From: Castanea sativa
Lineage: Eukaryota; Streptophyta; Magnoliopsida; Fagales; Fagaceae
DNA length: 64,000 nucleotides
Assembly: GCF_040712315.1 (NCBI RefSeq)
Contig: NC_134016.1
Location: forward strand, 27,289,503 to 27,353,502
Direction: 5' to 3'
Shown here: piece by piece, positions 46,467 to 56,599 of the stretch
How the letters are laid out: every line of letters begins with the position of its first letter
How positions within the stretch are numbered: position 1 is the first letter of the stretch
Translations under genes and position numbers: made by a program
The notes under the pieces: generated by a model
Told to the model about the DNA's origin: nothing
Databases searched by the model: none
The model's input: only the letters and a program-made list of their open reading frames with translations

Positions 46467-47139
46467 AATCTGTGACAAAACCACAACAAACAAATAAATC
46501 ATGAGAGAAGTCTTAAATCACTATACTCATAACCACTTGTTGGATTACAAAACAAATCTAACCCTACTACAAACTCTTGAAAAACTTCGTAAGAAGAGAG
46601 TTCATGGCACGGTAGACTTTCACAACCTGTCTTTCTAAAACACTTAAACAAGACTCATCAGGGAATCATGTGTGAAATAGAAATAAAGATTGCATACATA
46701 AAGAAACATGTGTATAAAGAGATAAAAGAAACAACACATGTAATCATAGGTGAAGAAGACATACATCATATATATATATTAAAGATAAGCACAATGTATG
46801 TAAAAAGATGGTCACAAGACCGGTGTATAGGAAGCTTAAAAGAAGCTCCTTAAACAACAAGAAGGTAAACACTCCCCCTAACAAGATGAAACACAACTCC
46901 CCCTTACAAAGGCATGTATTTCTCCCCCTAACATGTAGAATCTTAAAAAGAAACCACATTTGCACCCCTTTTTTGTCACGATTGACAAAGGGTAAAAAGA
47001 AACTATAAAGCTTCACCCGAGAAACATAAAGATGATCAAAGGGGCACAAAGAATCCATATAAATACATGAATGTAATGAAACAAGATGCTATGGATGACA
47101 TGATAATAGAAAGATGCAAAACATGTGAAAAACAATGCA

Positions 47140-47350
47140 TGCAAGAGGGTTTCGATAGATCGAGAAGCTGTCAAGTTGCTATCAAGAGAAAACCCATAAA
47201 TCTCAATGGATCGAGGATCTGTCGAGAATCTATTAGGCAAACAGAGAGATTAGATATTTTCCTCGATGGATCGAGAAGCTATCGAGAATTTGTCGAGATC
47301 ACAAGAAGAAGGCTTGATAGAAAGGATATCTGTCGAGGATGTGTCGAGCT
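47140..47350. repeat. Cluster of TCGATGGATCGAG-type palindromic repeats
   Basis: About eight occurrences of (T/C)TCGA(T/C)(A/G)GATCGAG or TGTCGAG, spaced 10-40 bp. Similar clusters lie at the same relative position in element B2 (55070-55330) and more sparsely inside the LTRs (for example 46200-46290 and 54760-54870). Confidence 0.8.
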
Positions 47351-47617
47351 TGAAGAAAATAGGTTTTTCAAGAAGGGAAAAACACATAAAGATGAATGCA
47401 TAAAACAAGCTACTCACTCAAACATCAAACCAACATATTAAGCTCTCAAAACTCATCTCAAACAAGATGCAAATCATATAGATCCAAAACACACACACGC
47501 ACACTAAACAAGTCTAACCAATTTTATATTTCAAAAACAAGTTAAGACAATTTAGTGAGCATATATTAACACATGTATCACTTGTGATGGCCAAAACACA
47601 TTGTACTTGCACATGTA

Positions 47618-49131
47618 TGATGTGCATTGATAATAGCTTAATTTTGCATATTTATATCATTGTTAGAAAGCATTATCATACTTATTTTGAGGTAATTCAT
47701 GCATTTTATACTTGGTTTTGGAATAATGGTGAATAATCAATTTTGTGCTTAATTGAATCTTATTGTGTGAATTTGTCTTTTGTAGGAGAATGGAATTAAA
47801 TAAGTGGATTTGTGCAAAGAAGAAAACTAATGGACTTTACTTTTGCAAGGGCAATGATGAAGTTAAATAATGCCAATTCAATTAAATTTAAGTCCAATTG
47901 GAGCAGGGAATCAAAGGAAATTTGCATCAAATCCAAGTTTAATTCGGATTAGGATTCCAACCTGCACATCAGTTAGTATTTTTGGCATAACTTTCGGCTC
48001 AGATGTCCAATTGAGATGATTCAAGTTGGACTGGAAATTTAACTTAAAGGGCTACAACTTTTTAGTTTACCAAAAGTCCGAATTATAACGTTAAATGGGT
48101 CAAAATTGTCGGTTAAGTGAAGCCTAAAAATCTGGAATTTTTCCCAAACGAGAATTCAACTTGTAATAGGATTCCTTGACCTATTTAAAGGCTCTTTAGG
48201 GCAAAATTCAAAGGGGGCTAGTGCTAGGGCTGGGGGCTAAACATATAGAGTGCGGCTACTTCTTTGGTTTTCTTCCATGACAGTTAGTTTTATTTTATTT
48301 GTCTAGTTTAATGTTTAGTATTTTATTCTTGTGCTTTATTTTAATTATTATGAGTAGCTAAATTTATAATTAGGGTTGAGGATGAAACCCTGTTAAAGAT
48401 TATTAGTAATATTTATGTGATTTGATTTTTCCCACAATAGTTGTTCTTTAATGATTTAAATTGTTCTTGCTTCATATCAATTGACTAAGATGAGATTCTA
48501 GATATGAGTTCAATCATGTTTTTCTCATGATTTAGGAATTTTCTTAATTAATTGAATGCTTGGTTTATTAATTCTTGATTATAAAATTGGATATCGCTTG
48601 TGATTTATCTGTCAATGGATACAATTTATGATTTGATTTTTAGAATTGGATATATCTTGTGATTTGTTTGGCTATAGATACAATTGATGATTTGATTTTA
48701 TACTTAAGAAGCGAAGAAGAACATGCTTTTGATTTTTAAAATAAGGATTTTAATGAGAATATTTTTCATGATAGAAAGATTGATTTCTAGATTATCATGT
48801 AGTAGTTGGAAAAAATTAATGATCATAAATATATGTTGATATGACTTACAAGGCGGATTCCAAAACCTTAATTCCTTTCCCTTGATTGTTTACATCTTTT
48901 TATTATTTTATATCTTTTGCTTAGTTTAACTATTTGCTTAACTTTATTATTTGCTTAGTTTATTTACTTTCAAAACAACCAATTTCTATTAAACTAGATT
49001 AGGATTAATTTGGTTAAGATTTGATTAATTTTCCTACATTCATTCAAGTCCCTGTGGGTTTGACCTCGTTCTTGTCAAACTATACTTCGGTACAGTTCGT
49101 ACACTTGTGAGTATTTGAAAATTTCACAACA
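47618..49131. mobile_element. Solo LTR, 1.5 kb, Ty3-type, target duplication ATGTA
   Basis: Starts TGATGTGCATTGATAATAGC and ends TTCACAACA, flanked by ATGTA at 47613-47617 and 49132-49136. The sister element shows the empty site (GCACATGTATCAAAAG near 55580). The tail with CCCTGTGGGTTTGACCTCG and TTCGTACACTTG is typical of Athila-like LTRs in eudicots, read in the plus direction; the superfamily call is from memory of that pattern. Confidence 0.88.
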
Positions 49132-49136
49132 ATGTA

Positions 49137-50142
49137 TCAAAAGTAGCAAAGAGTATGCGTGTTGTGTGTGAAAACATAACAAGTGTGCACAAATTTCTCA
49201 TATTATGACGATTTGAGATATGAGAACATCTAATACCCTCACACACAATCATAACTGTTGGTGGGGACTATCACCTTTGAGGTACATCATTTAACTCTCA
49301 CATCTCCTAGAAACATACTTACAATCATTTTAAAAGCATTTTGATTCTTTTTGCTTTTATATTCTTTGTATATTTTTTTTTTGAACATATCATGCATGTG
49401 CATATAAGAGAGAAAAGAAATACCCAATTATGCAAGCCAAAACATCATAATTTTGTTATGCCGAAGCACACAGATGTTATACATGATTGGTGGGCTTTAG
49501 TGGTGAGATGGTTCTTTATGTCTTTCTCTTAGGATTTTCTAGTCCTTCTCATCAAAAAGAGTGATATGAGTATGAGCTATAAGAGACAATCTTAATCGTA
49601 CTCATCACAACCATAAGCCACAAAGCTCACTTGCTTAGTTGTGCATTGAGATGCTTATCTAAGCTACAAGAGATACAAAGTTTAGAAACTTTGTTTCAAT
49701 GACCATCCACAGTACACAAGTACCAACATATACAAATACACACTATTTTTGTATTTTTCTAATTTTTTTTCTTTTTTTATTTTGAAAACAAAAACAAAAT
49801 AAAAGCTAAACAACAAAACAAAAACAGACAAACAACATGAAAGTATGAAGATAGATGCAGATACATGAAAGCATGATTCCAAAAACAGATAAGAAATTAA
49901 TCAAAGAGAGTCCTACTTTAAAAAGAAAAAATTAAAGCAAAGGACAACAGAAAAGACAATTAAGTCTTAGACTCCTTTCTCAGTCACACAGTGCGAGTCT
50001 TTGCCTGTGAAGATGAAAAGGCACGTGTCCTAGCATGTCTACGAAAGGATATAGAAGAATTAGAATTCTTCTGAAATTGAGTTAAAAAACTCAAGACTTT
50101 TATTAACTCACCAAACAAAGGTGCAGTTCCTTGAGAGGGATC
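49137..50142. other. Non-coding 3' part of element A2
   Basis: It aligns with 55590-56400 of element B2, and its later part with 1-550 of element A1. Only short frames occur. It must be maintained as element RNA sequence rather than protein; no function is known. Confidence 0.6.
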
Positions 50143-51779
50143 CTATAACCGCTTGGACACTTGCTTATGAGGATGCAACTTGAAGCAATCGGGATGAATG
50201 TGTCTAGAAACACCACAATGGTGACAAATATGAGTAGATTTTGAACTACTAGACTTCCTAGAGTAAGGTCTAACAAAGAATTTAGAATTAGTCAAATCAG
50301 TTTTGGATTTCATACCTTTATTTCCTTTCTCAGATTGGGGCACAAAGATAGTATTTGATCTAGATGCTATGGAAGAGGAGGGGCCGGAGGAAACAACATA
50401 TCCTAAGCCAGTCTTATCAGAACTAGGCTTTTGAGCACTCAATACCTCATCAAGCTTTGCACTAAACATCCTCTAACTTGACTAAGCTCAACCTTGAGAT
50501 TCTTGACATTCTCTTCTAATGAGGCGTTCTCCACAATAAAAATCTCAACTAACCTTATAGTCTCATCTAGTTTGACTAACAATTCAGCCTTTTCAGTTTT
50601 TACCTTATTAAGCTATTTTCGACAAAGATGAGAAGTCTTTTAAAATTTTATAAATTCAATGCACAGTTATCATAGGCTTCCTAAAGGGTCAACTTCTTGG
50701 GTACTTCATCATCAAAAGAATCCTCACTGTCACTAGCACTCTCCACAATCACCTTATCAATTATGGCAGCAAAAGCCATAATGTAACCACATTCATCCAC
50801 ATACTCATCAAAAGAGTCATTTTCAGTATCACTCAAAGTAGCAACCAACCCTTTACCTTTTGAATTCTTGGTCTTTTCCTTCATAAGATAGTTTGGGCAT
50901 TCTATCCTCATATGACCAAAACCTTTGCATTCATGGCACTAGATGAGGGGTTTCTCATTCTTGCCCTTCTTAGAGGTTTTAGATTTCCTAGGAGGTTTTT
51001 CCTTATCCTTTTTCCTATATTGAAGAAGCTTGATAATCTCATTAGCTATGAAGTTTAGATCCTCATCTTCATCATCATCTTCATCTTCGCTTTCATCTTC
51101 ATCTTCAGAGTCATAAAAATCTTCCTCTATACCCTTAAGAGCCAAGTTTTTACTCTTTCCACCTTTTCCCATTAAACCTAATCCCATCTCATAGGTTTGA
51201 AAGTTCCCTACAAGCTCAGTCAAAGGAATTTAATCAATATCCTTCACTTCTTCAATGGCAGTGATCTTAGCATGGAATCTTTCAAGTAGGGACCTAAGGA
51301 TTTTTCTAACAATTTTAAGTTCCATAATAGATTCTCCAAGATTGAAGGCGAAATTCACAATATCCTTGAGTTTAGCATAGAACTCATCAAATTTCTCATT
51401 CTCCTCCATCCTTATTTCTTCAAAACTACTAGTGAGTCTTTGAAACTTCACACTTTTTACTGCCTTGGTACCTTCATAAGTGGTCTCAAGAATGGTCCAT
51501 GCTTCCTTGGCAACTTCTGCGGATGATATTTTCTTGAATTCCTCATTGGTCACCCTATAAAGCAAAGCATTCAAGGCCCTGCTGTTCAAATTTGCCGCTT
51601 TGATTGTTGCTTCATCTTAATCCTTCGGCGCTTCCTTTGACTTAATCCAGCCAACTTCAACAGCTTGCCATACTTTTTCACCTAGAGCTTGCAAAAAAAA
51701 CTTTCATACGAGCTTTCTAGTACGCATAATTAGTGCCATCAAATAAATGAGGAATTAAAAGAGATTGTCCACAATCAAT
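50143..51779 (-). pseudogene. Broken gag gene of element A2 (UBN2-type, two zinc knuckles)
   Basis: It aligns with the gag at 558-2162. The start codon is lost: the position of the initiator ATG reads ATT (51777-51779). The Gag core (51589-51230) includes EAWTILETTYEGTKAVK, followed by an Asp/Glu-rich tract (51060-51130). The first knuckle near 50890-50940 (CHECKGFGHMRIEC) is preceded by a TAG. A second acidic segment follows (50911-50681). The second knuckle (CHHCGVSRHIHPDC) lies near 50170-50230 with an intervening Ser/Lys-rich segment. Stops and frameshifts separate the blocks. Confidence 0.85.
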
Positions 51780-51832
51780 GACAACGGGGGTCAAGGATCA
51801 CATTCAGGAAATATATCCAATCAATGTGTACC

Positions 51833-51845
51833 TGCTCTGATACCA
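51833..51845 (-). other. Primer-binding site of element A2
   Basis: On the minus strand TGGTATCAGAGCA follows the LTR after the AG spacer, the initiator-Met type. Confidence 0.85.
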
Positions 51846-51847
51846 CT

Positions 51848-52639
51848 TGTTTGGAAAATTTAGACCTCGGTTGATAGAATTAACAAGTTTTAAACCCAAG
51901 TTGTTAATTAGATTTATTATGAATAAATCTTGTTAAAACAAATAAACATCAATATCATGTCGATATCATGCACAGCAGAATAGTAAATAAGACAAGATAT
52001 GATGACCCAAGAGAACCAATGAAATAAAATAGTTTCACAGTATATAAAAAAAAATTTTAAAAAAAAAACTGGGGGGAAATCTTCCCGAAAAGCAATTCAC
52101 TATAGAAAAGAGAAGTTTCAAATCTAATACAAAACCTTTGTCCCTAGACTCTACAATTCTCATAGATGAATTTACAACAGAAACTTTCTACCGCTTCGAA
52201 ACCTCTAAACTTCTCAATATATAAACGCCACCCTTTTGCACAAATCCCAGTAAGTGACTAACTCTAGCAACTAGAAGAAGATGTTTTTGGCTACAAAATT
52301 CTTCACTTTATAAACAATGAAGATCAAGAAGCACTTGATTACAAAACCCTAAGACGCAAAGACGCAGTAACTTCTTGCAGAGAGAATAAGGCACTAGGTC
52401 ACTTTTTGCATGTGTTCTCTTTTTATAACGGCCTTTAAAATAAGCCTTATATATGTCTAGGGTTGTGACAAAAGAAACCTTACACATACATGTCAACTAG
52501 GGCCAAAAATCATATCTGAAAATTCTGATTTCGTAGATCTTGACAGATTGAGGATCTGTTGAGCTTTTGTCAAGTTTCGTTCTTAAATCTCAATAGATAC
52601 CCAAAGGATTAGCCAATTACAAAAAATGTGTCCTTAATA
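51848..52639 (-). repeat. 5' LTR of element A2 (family A)
   Basis: 792 bp; plus-strand start TGTTTGGAAAATTTAGACC, end TCCTTAATA (CA changed to TA). It lacks about 100 bp present in the 3' LTR. Confidence 0.88.
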
Positions 52640-53605
52640 CTTCCCTTGCACTTTGGCATGCTCGACTTGGTCATGCATCTTCCTCTCGAGTACAACACTT
52701 GGGTTCTAAAGGTTTGTTAGGTTCAGTGTCCACAGAGAATTTTAATTTTCTTTCATGTCAATTACGAAAACAACCAGCTTTGCCTTTCAATATTGGTGAA
52801 TCAATGTCCACTGATATCTTTGACCTAATTCATTCTGATTTCTGGGGGCCTTCCTTCGTCTCTAGTATTAGTGGATCTTGATATTTTGTTGTCTTTGTTG
52901 ATGATTATTCCCACTATATCGGGATTTTTCATATAAAACATTGCAAGTATATTCTAATTTTGTAAAAATGGTTGAAACTTAATTTTCCATATACATCAAA
53001 AATTTTTTATCTGATAATCTTTTTGAGTACACTCAATATGCTTTCCAAGCTGTTTTGCATTCTTGTGGCACTATTCATCAACTAACTTGTCAAGGTACCT
53101 CTTAGCAAAATGGTAGAGCTAAATGTCTTGACACTATTCATACCCTCATTCTCTCTGCCAAAGAACTTGCTCCTTTTTTGGGGCGAAGTCCTGTTATCTA
53201 AAATCAAACTCCATATAAGCGCCTTTTTGGGCCACCTCCGGATTATCACTACCTTCACTCCTTCGATTCTGCTTGTTTCATTCTTCTTCAGCCATATGAG
53301 CATAACAAACTTGAGCCTCGATCTAGACTTTGTTGTTTTCTTGGCTATGGCGAAACTCAAAAGGGGTATTGGTGTTATGATCTTGTCTCTCGTCATCTTC
53401 GCATCTCCCGCAATGTTATCTTTTGGGAACATCACTCCTTTGTCAAGCTCTCTCACTTTCGTGCCTCCCTATCTACCTCCTCTGTCTTGGAACTTTTTCT
53501 AGATGAGTTACATATTCCTTCTATAGTTACTCATGATCCTCCTATAGACTTCTCTATCCAACCACCAGATATTTTTATGCCTCTCTTGGATCACCCTTTA
53601 ATGAA
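52640..53605 (+). pseudogene. Broken integrase region of the plus-strand copia element
   Basis: It begins with the GAG-pre-integrase motif LALWHARLGHASSS and a fragment with HSDFWGPSFVS (52699-52881). The integrase core is recognisable only in pieces (YFVVFVDDYSHY after a stop). The C-terminal integrase part (about 53200-53450) has the conserved RSRLCCFLGYG and the pattern KGYWCYD followed by RNVIFWEH, but frames alternate. Homology stops near 53605 at LLDHPLMNT, immediately before unrelated sequence. Confidence 0.8.
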
Positions 53606-54061
53606 CACGTGAAAGATGAACAAGTCAAAGATGAGCCAATGCTCACAACCAGGGTATTTAGGATGCGCTACCCTTGGGACATGGAGCACGTTGGATACAA
53701 TATCCGGAGTGACCACGATGCGCCTACCTCGAACGCAAATGGAAAACTGAGGTACTAAATAATCAAATCCATGCATGTTGGAATAGAACTCCTGGATAAT
53801 CACGGATGGACAAGTGACCGAGACGTCGCACAGAGACCCCCAACCTCTACTGTGAATAATAGTGGGTAGGTCAGTGTCAGAAAAGTCTGACAAAATGACT
53901 TGGCATTCCGAATAAATGCCTCATCTAGAAAAGTTCTCCGTAAAGTCTTTGCGGGCTTTATCATCACGGAACCGAATATGAGAAGGGGTAGGATCGGAAG
54001 AGGTAGATGCCCCAGAATGAAGAGGATTCTGGGACAGAGTGGATTTTCGCTTAGGTGCCAT
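53591..54061 (-). pseudogene. Fragment resembling the putative plant transposon protein domain (PF20167 type)
   Basis: The probable start is the ATG at 54061 (MAPKRKSTLSQNP), followed by RFRDDKARKDF. A single-base frameshift near 53910 leads to the second block with FYSNMHGFDY and VRGRRIVVTPDIVSNVLHVPRV, the characteristic part of this domain, found in Ty3-associated plant transposon proteins of unknown function. It breaks off after KYPGCEHW near 53640, at the junction with copia sequence. A (GA)n run lies just upstream of the start. Confidence 0.6.
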
Positions 54062-54072
54062 GACACAACTAA

Positions 54073-54075
<3 letters not shown>

Positions 54076-54128
<53 letters not shown>
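54076..54128. repeat. (GA)n microsatellite
   Basis: About 26 GA dinucleotides directly upstream of the ATG of the transposon-protein fragment (a CT run on the coding strand). Confidence 0.95.
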
Positions 54129-54129
<1 letters not shown>

Positions 54130-54135
<6 letters not shown>

Positions 54136-54559
54136 CAATCAGAAAAGCACCAACAAGACACAATATAACAAATATAGAAACTTGAAGGTACGTATGCATG
54201 AAAAGCAATGAGCATGTGATATGCAATAGTAAATATGTCATGGGCTCAGCCCAATCCAAGCCTATCAGCACACAATCATTGCAATAAGATAAACACACAT
54301 CTAAAATGCATGAAATATTGTTATAATGCAAATGTGATGCAATGCATAATGGATTAAAGTCATTTTCACAAAGCCCATCCCAAAAAATTTCACAAAACTT
54401 CATCAATTTTGAAAAACCCCAAAAAAATTTCAAAAACCCAAAAAGTTAGGTCAAATGCATGAAATGCATGAAGAATGAAGGATTAAGGACCCTTACCAAT
54501 GAAGAACAAATTGATCTAAGCCGAAAAATCCTTAAGGATGAAGTTTGAAGTCTACTTTG
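54130..54559. other. No gene recognised
   Basis: Upstream sequence of the fragment above, AT-rich, with short A-rich runs (54380-54440). It ends where LTR B homology starts near 54560. Confidence 0.5.
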
Positions 54560-55065
54560 AAGAACAACTAGGGCAAACTTTGTCTCCGGTCACAAATTGC
54601 TTAAACAGACTTTGCTCAATGCTTGTGCAACTTGTGTCTACTTTGACGGCCCTTAAAATAATCCTTTTATATGTCTAGAGTTGTGAGAAAAGAAGGCCTA
54701 AAGACATATCCACGGATTGGAATCAAAACAAATCTGAAAAACTGTTTTCCTTAAACCTCGATAGCTAGAGGTGTCGAGATGCTGTCGAGTAGCTGTCAAG
54801 CCATGGGGCTTGAACAGCTTATTAAAGCTCGATAGATGAAGCTATCGAGCCAACTGTCGAGCTTTAATGCCAGTAACTTTTTCAGCTTATTTCTTGAACA
54901 GACTTGCATGGCTTTAACACTCGATCTTGAAACCTTATTTCTTGAAGTATTAAAAACATCCTAGATCTACCCAAATACAAGTAAAGTGTGTTTTGTCAAA
55001 GGATTAGCCAATTACATAAAAGAATGACATATGTTCCTAACAAGTGAACCACATATGTCCTAACA
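54560..55065 (-). repeat. Truncated 3' LTR of element B2
   Basis: From GAAGAACAACTAGGGCAAAC it follows the LTR at 58363-59361 to the end TATGTCCTAACA. The first half is missing. Confidence 0.75.
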
Positions 55066-55069
55066 ACCT

Positions 55070-55330
55070 TCTTAAATTTCGACAGATTGAGAGGTGTCGA
55101 GCTTTAAAAGCTTGGAGAGATACAGCTATTGAGCAGCTGTCTAGAGGTATCCACAGCAAAAACAAGCTCGATGGATCGAGTAGCTACCAAACAGCTATTG
55201 AGGAGACAAACTTTCTCGATGGATCGAGGAGCTATCGAGAAGCTATCGAGATTGCAATAAGAAAAAGCTAAAGAGCTCGATAGATAGCCTAGCTGTCGAG
55301 AGGTGTCGAGGAGCTGTCGAGATTGCTTAA
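55070..55330. repeat. TCGA-rich palindromic repeat block of element B2
   Basis: About a dozen copies of motifs such as CTCGATGGATCGAGGAGCTATCGAG and TGTCGAGGAGCTGTCGAG, next to the 3' LTR. The equivalent block in A2 is at 47140-47350. Confidence 0.85.
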
Positions 55331-56599
55331 AAATAGTTTTTCAAGAAGAGAAAAACATAGACATGAATGCAATCAAACATGCAACTTAACCAAAGATCCA
55401 ACCAACATTTTAAACTCTCAAAAACATCTCTCAATCAAGAAAAATGTCATGCATTGAGGTCAAAAACATACACACACTAAACAAGTCTAACCAATTTTAT
55501 ATTTTAGAAACAAGTTAAGACAGTTTAGTGAGCATACATTAACGCATGTAAACTTTGTGATGGCCAAATCACATTGTACCTGCACATGTATCAAAAGTAG
55601 CAAAGAATATTGCATGTTGTGTGTGAAACATCACAAGATTTCATAAGTGTCTCTATGTTATAACGATTTGAGATATGAGTAAATCAATTTAACTCATACA
55701 TGAGCAAAACTGTTTGATGGGGACTATCACCTTCGAGGTACATCCTATAACTTCCACATCCCCTAGAATACTTGCTTGCAATCATGTTTTGAAGCATTTT
55801 GAAATTTTTGCTTTTATTTTTCTTTGCATATTTTTTTTTTATTAAGCATATCATGCATTGGCATATAAGAGAAAGAAAAGAAATACGCAATTATGTTAAG
55901 CTTTTTGACATTGTACTTTTGCTATGCCGAAGCATACAAATGTCATTTCATGATTGGCGGGCAACAGTGGCGAGATGGTTATTTATGTCTTTCTCTTAGG
56001 ATTTTTTTAGTCTTTCTCGTCAAAAAGAGTGATACGAGTGTTAAGTACAAGAGATCACTTAATCTTACTCATCACAAACAAAGAGCCACAAAGCTCACTT
56101 GCTTAGTTGTGCATAGAGATGCTCATCTAAGCTACAAAAGATACATAGTTTAGAAAACTTTGTTTCATTGGCCATTCAAGGTACACAAGTACCAATGCAC
56201 ACAAACACAAATTGTTTTTGTATGTTTCTGATTTTTGAATTTTTTTTATGAATGAAAAAAAATAAAACAAAACTAAAAACAACCAAACAAAACATGTCAA
56301 ATAAAGCAATGCATAAAAACTAGACTGTCTCAAAAAAAAACACACAAGTAATGCAAACATAACAAAAAGAGGGAGAGAGAGAAAAAGTGACTAAATCACT
56401 TGAAGCCCTTTTCCTTCCACACCTTGGAAGAACCTTTCCTTTGAGCAATCCCTTGAGCCGACGGTGAGGGGGAAGAATTGAAACCATTAAGGTTCAAAAG
56501 GAACATGAGAGCTTTGAGGAGATCTCCAAGAGGAGCAAGAGAGGACAAAAGATGATTCTAGCTTCCTGACAAAATCATGTTGTTGCTCTATTGAGTGGT

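Larger units (their letters stand above)
45558..52639 (-). mobile_element. Complete gag-only copia-type element A2, 7.1 kb, target duplication CTTCC
   Basis: CTTCC lies at 45553-45557 and 52640-52644. On the minus strand the order is 5' LTR (51848-52639), primer-binding site, gag (51779-50143), a non-coding stretch of about 3.6 kb, polypurine tract (AAAGGGGGAGAT) and 3' LTR (45558-46451). The non-coding part contains a solo LTR (47618-49131), a block of TCGA-rich repeats (47140-47350) and short chance frames only. No protease, integrase, reverse transcriptase or RNase H is recognisable. It would need enzymes from another element, for example a full copia relative (inference). Confidence 0.88.
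44528..53605 (+). mobile_element. Second copia element of the same family, plus strand, 5' part, interrupted
   Basis: LTR (44528-44681), primer-binding site (44682-44694), gag remnants, then a 7.1-kb gag-only element (45558-52639), after which the same reading resumes with LALWHARLGH and integrase. The join is exact once the insert and one CTTCC are removed (SSIPS before, LALWHARLGH after), and the minus-strand relative shows the uninterrupted form near 42530. The element ends abruptly near 53605, with no reverse transcriptase, RNase H or 3' LTR. Confidence 0.85.

Noticed and set aside
53800..54433. Long frames with Leu/Ser or Arg/Glu runs around 54074-54130
   Set aside because: The runs are translations of the (GA)n microsatellite; only the part after the ATG at 54061 resembles a protein.
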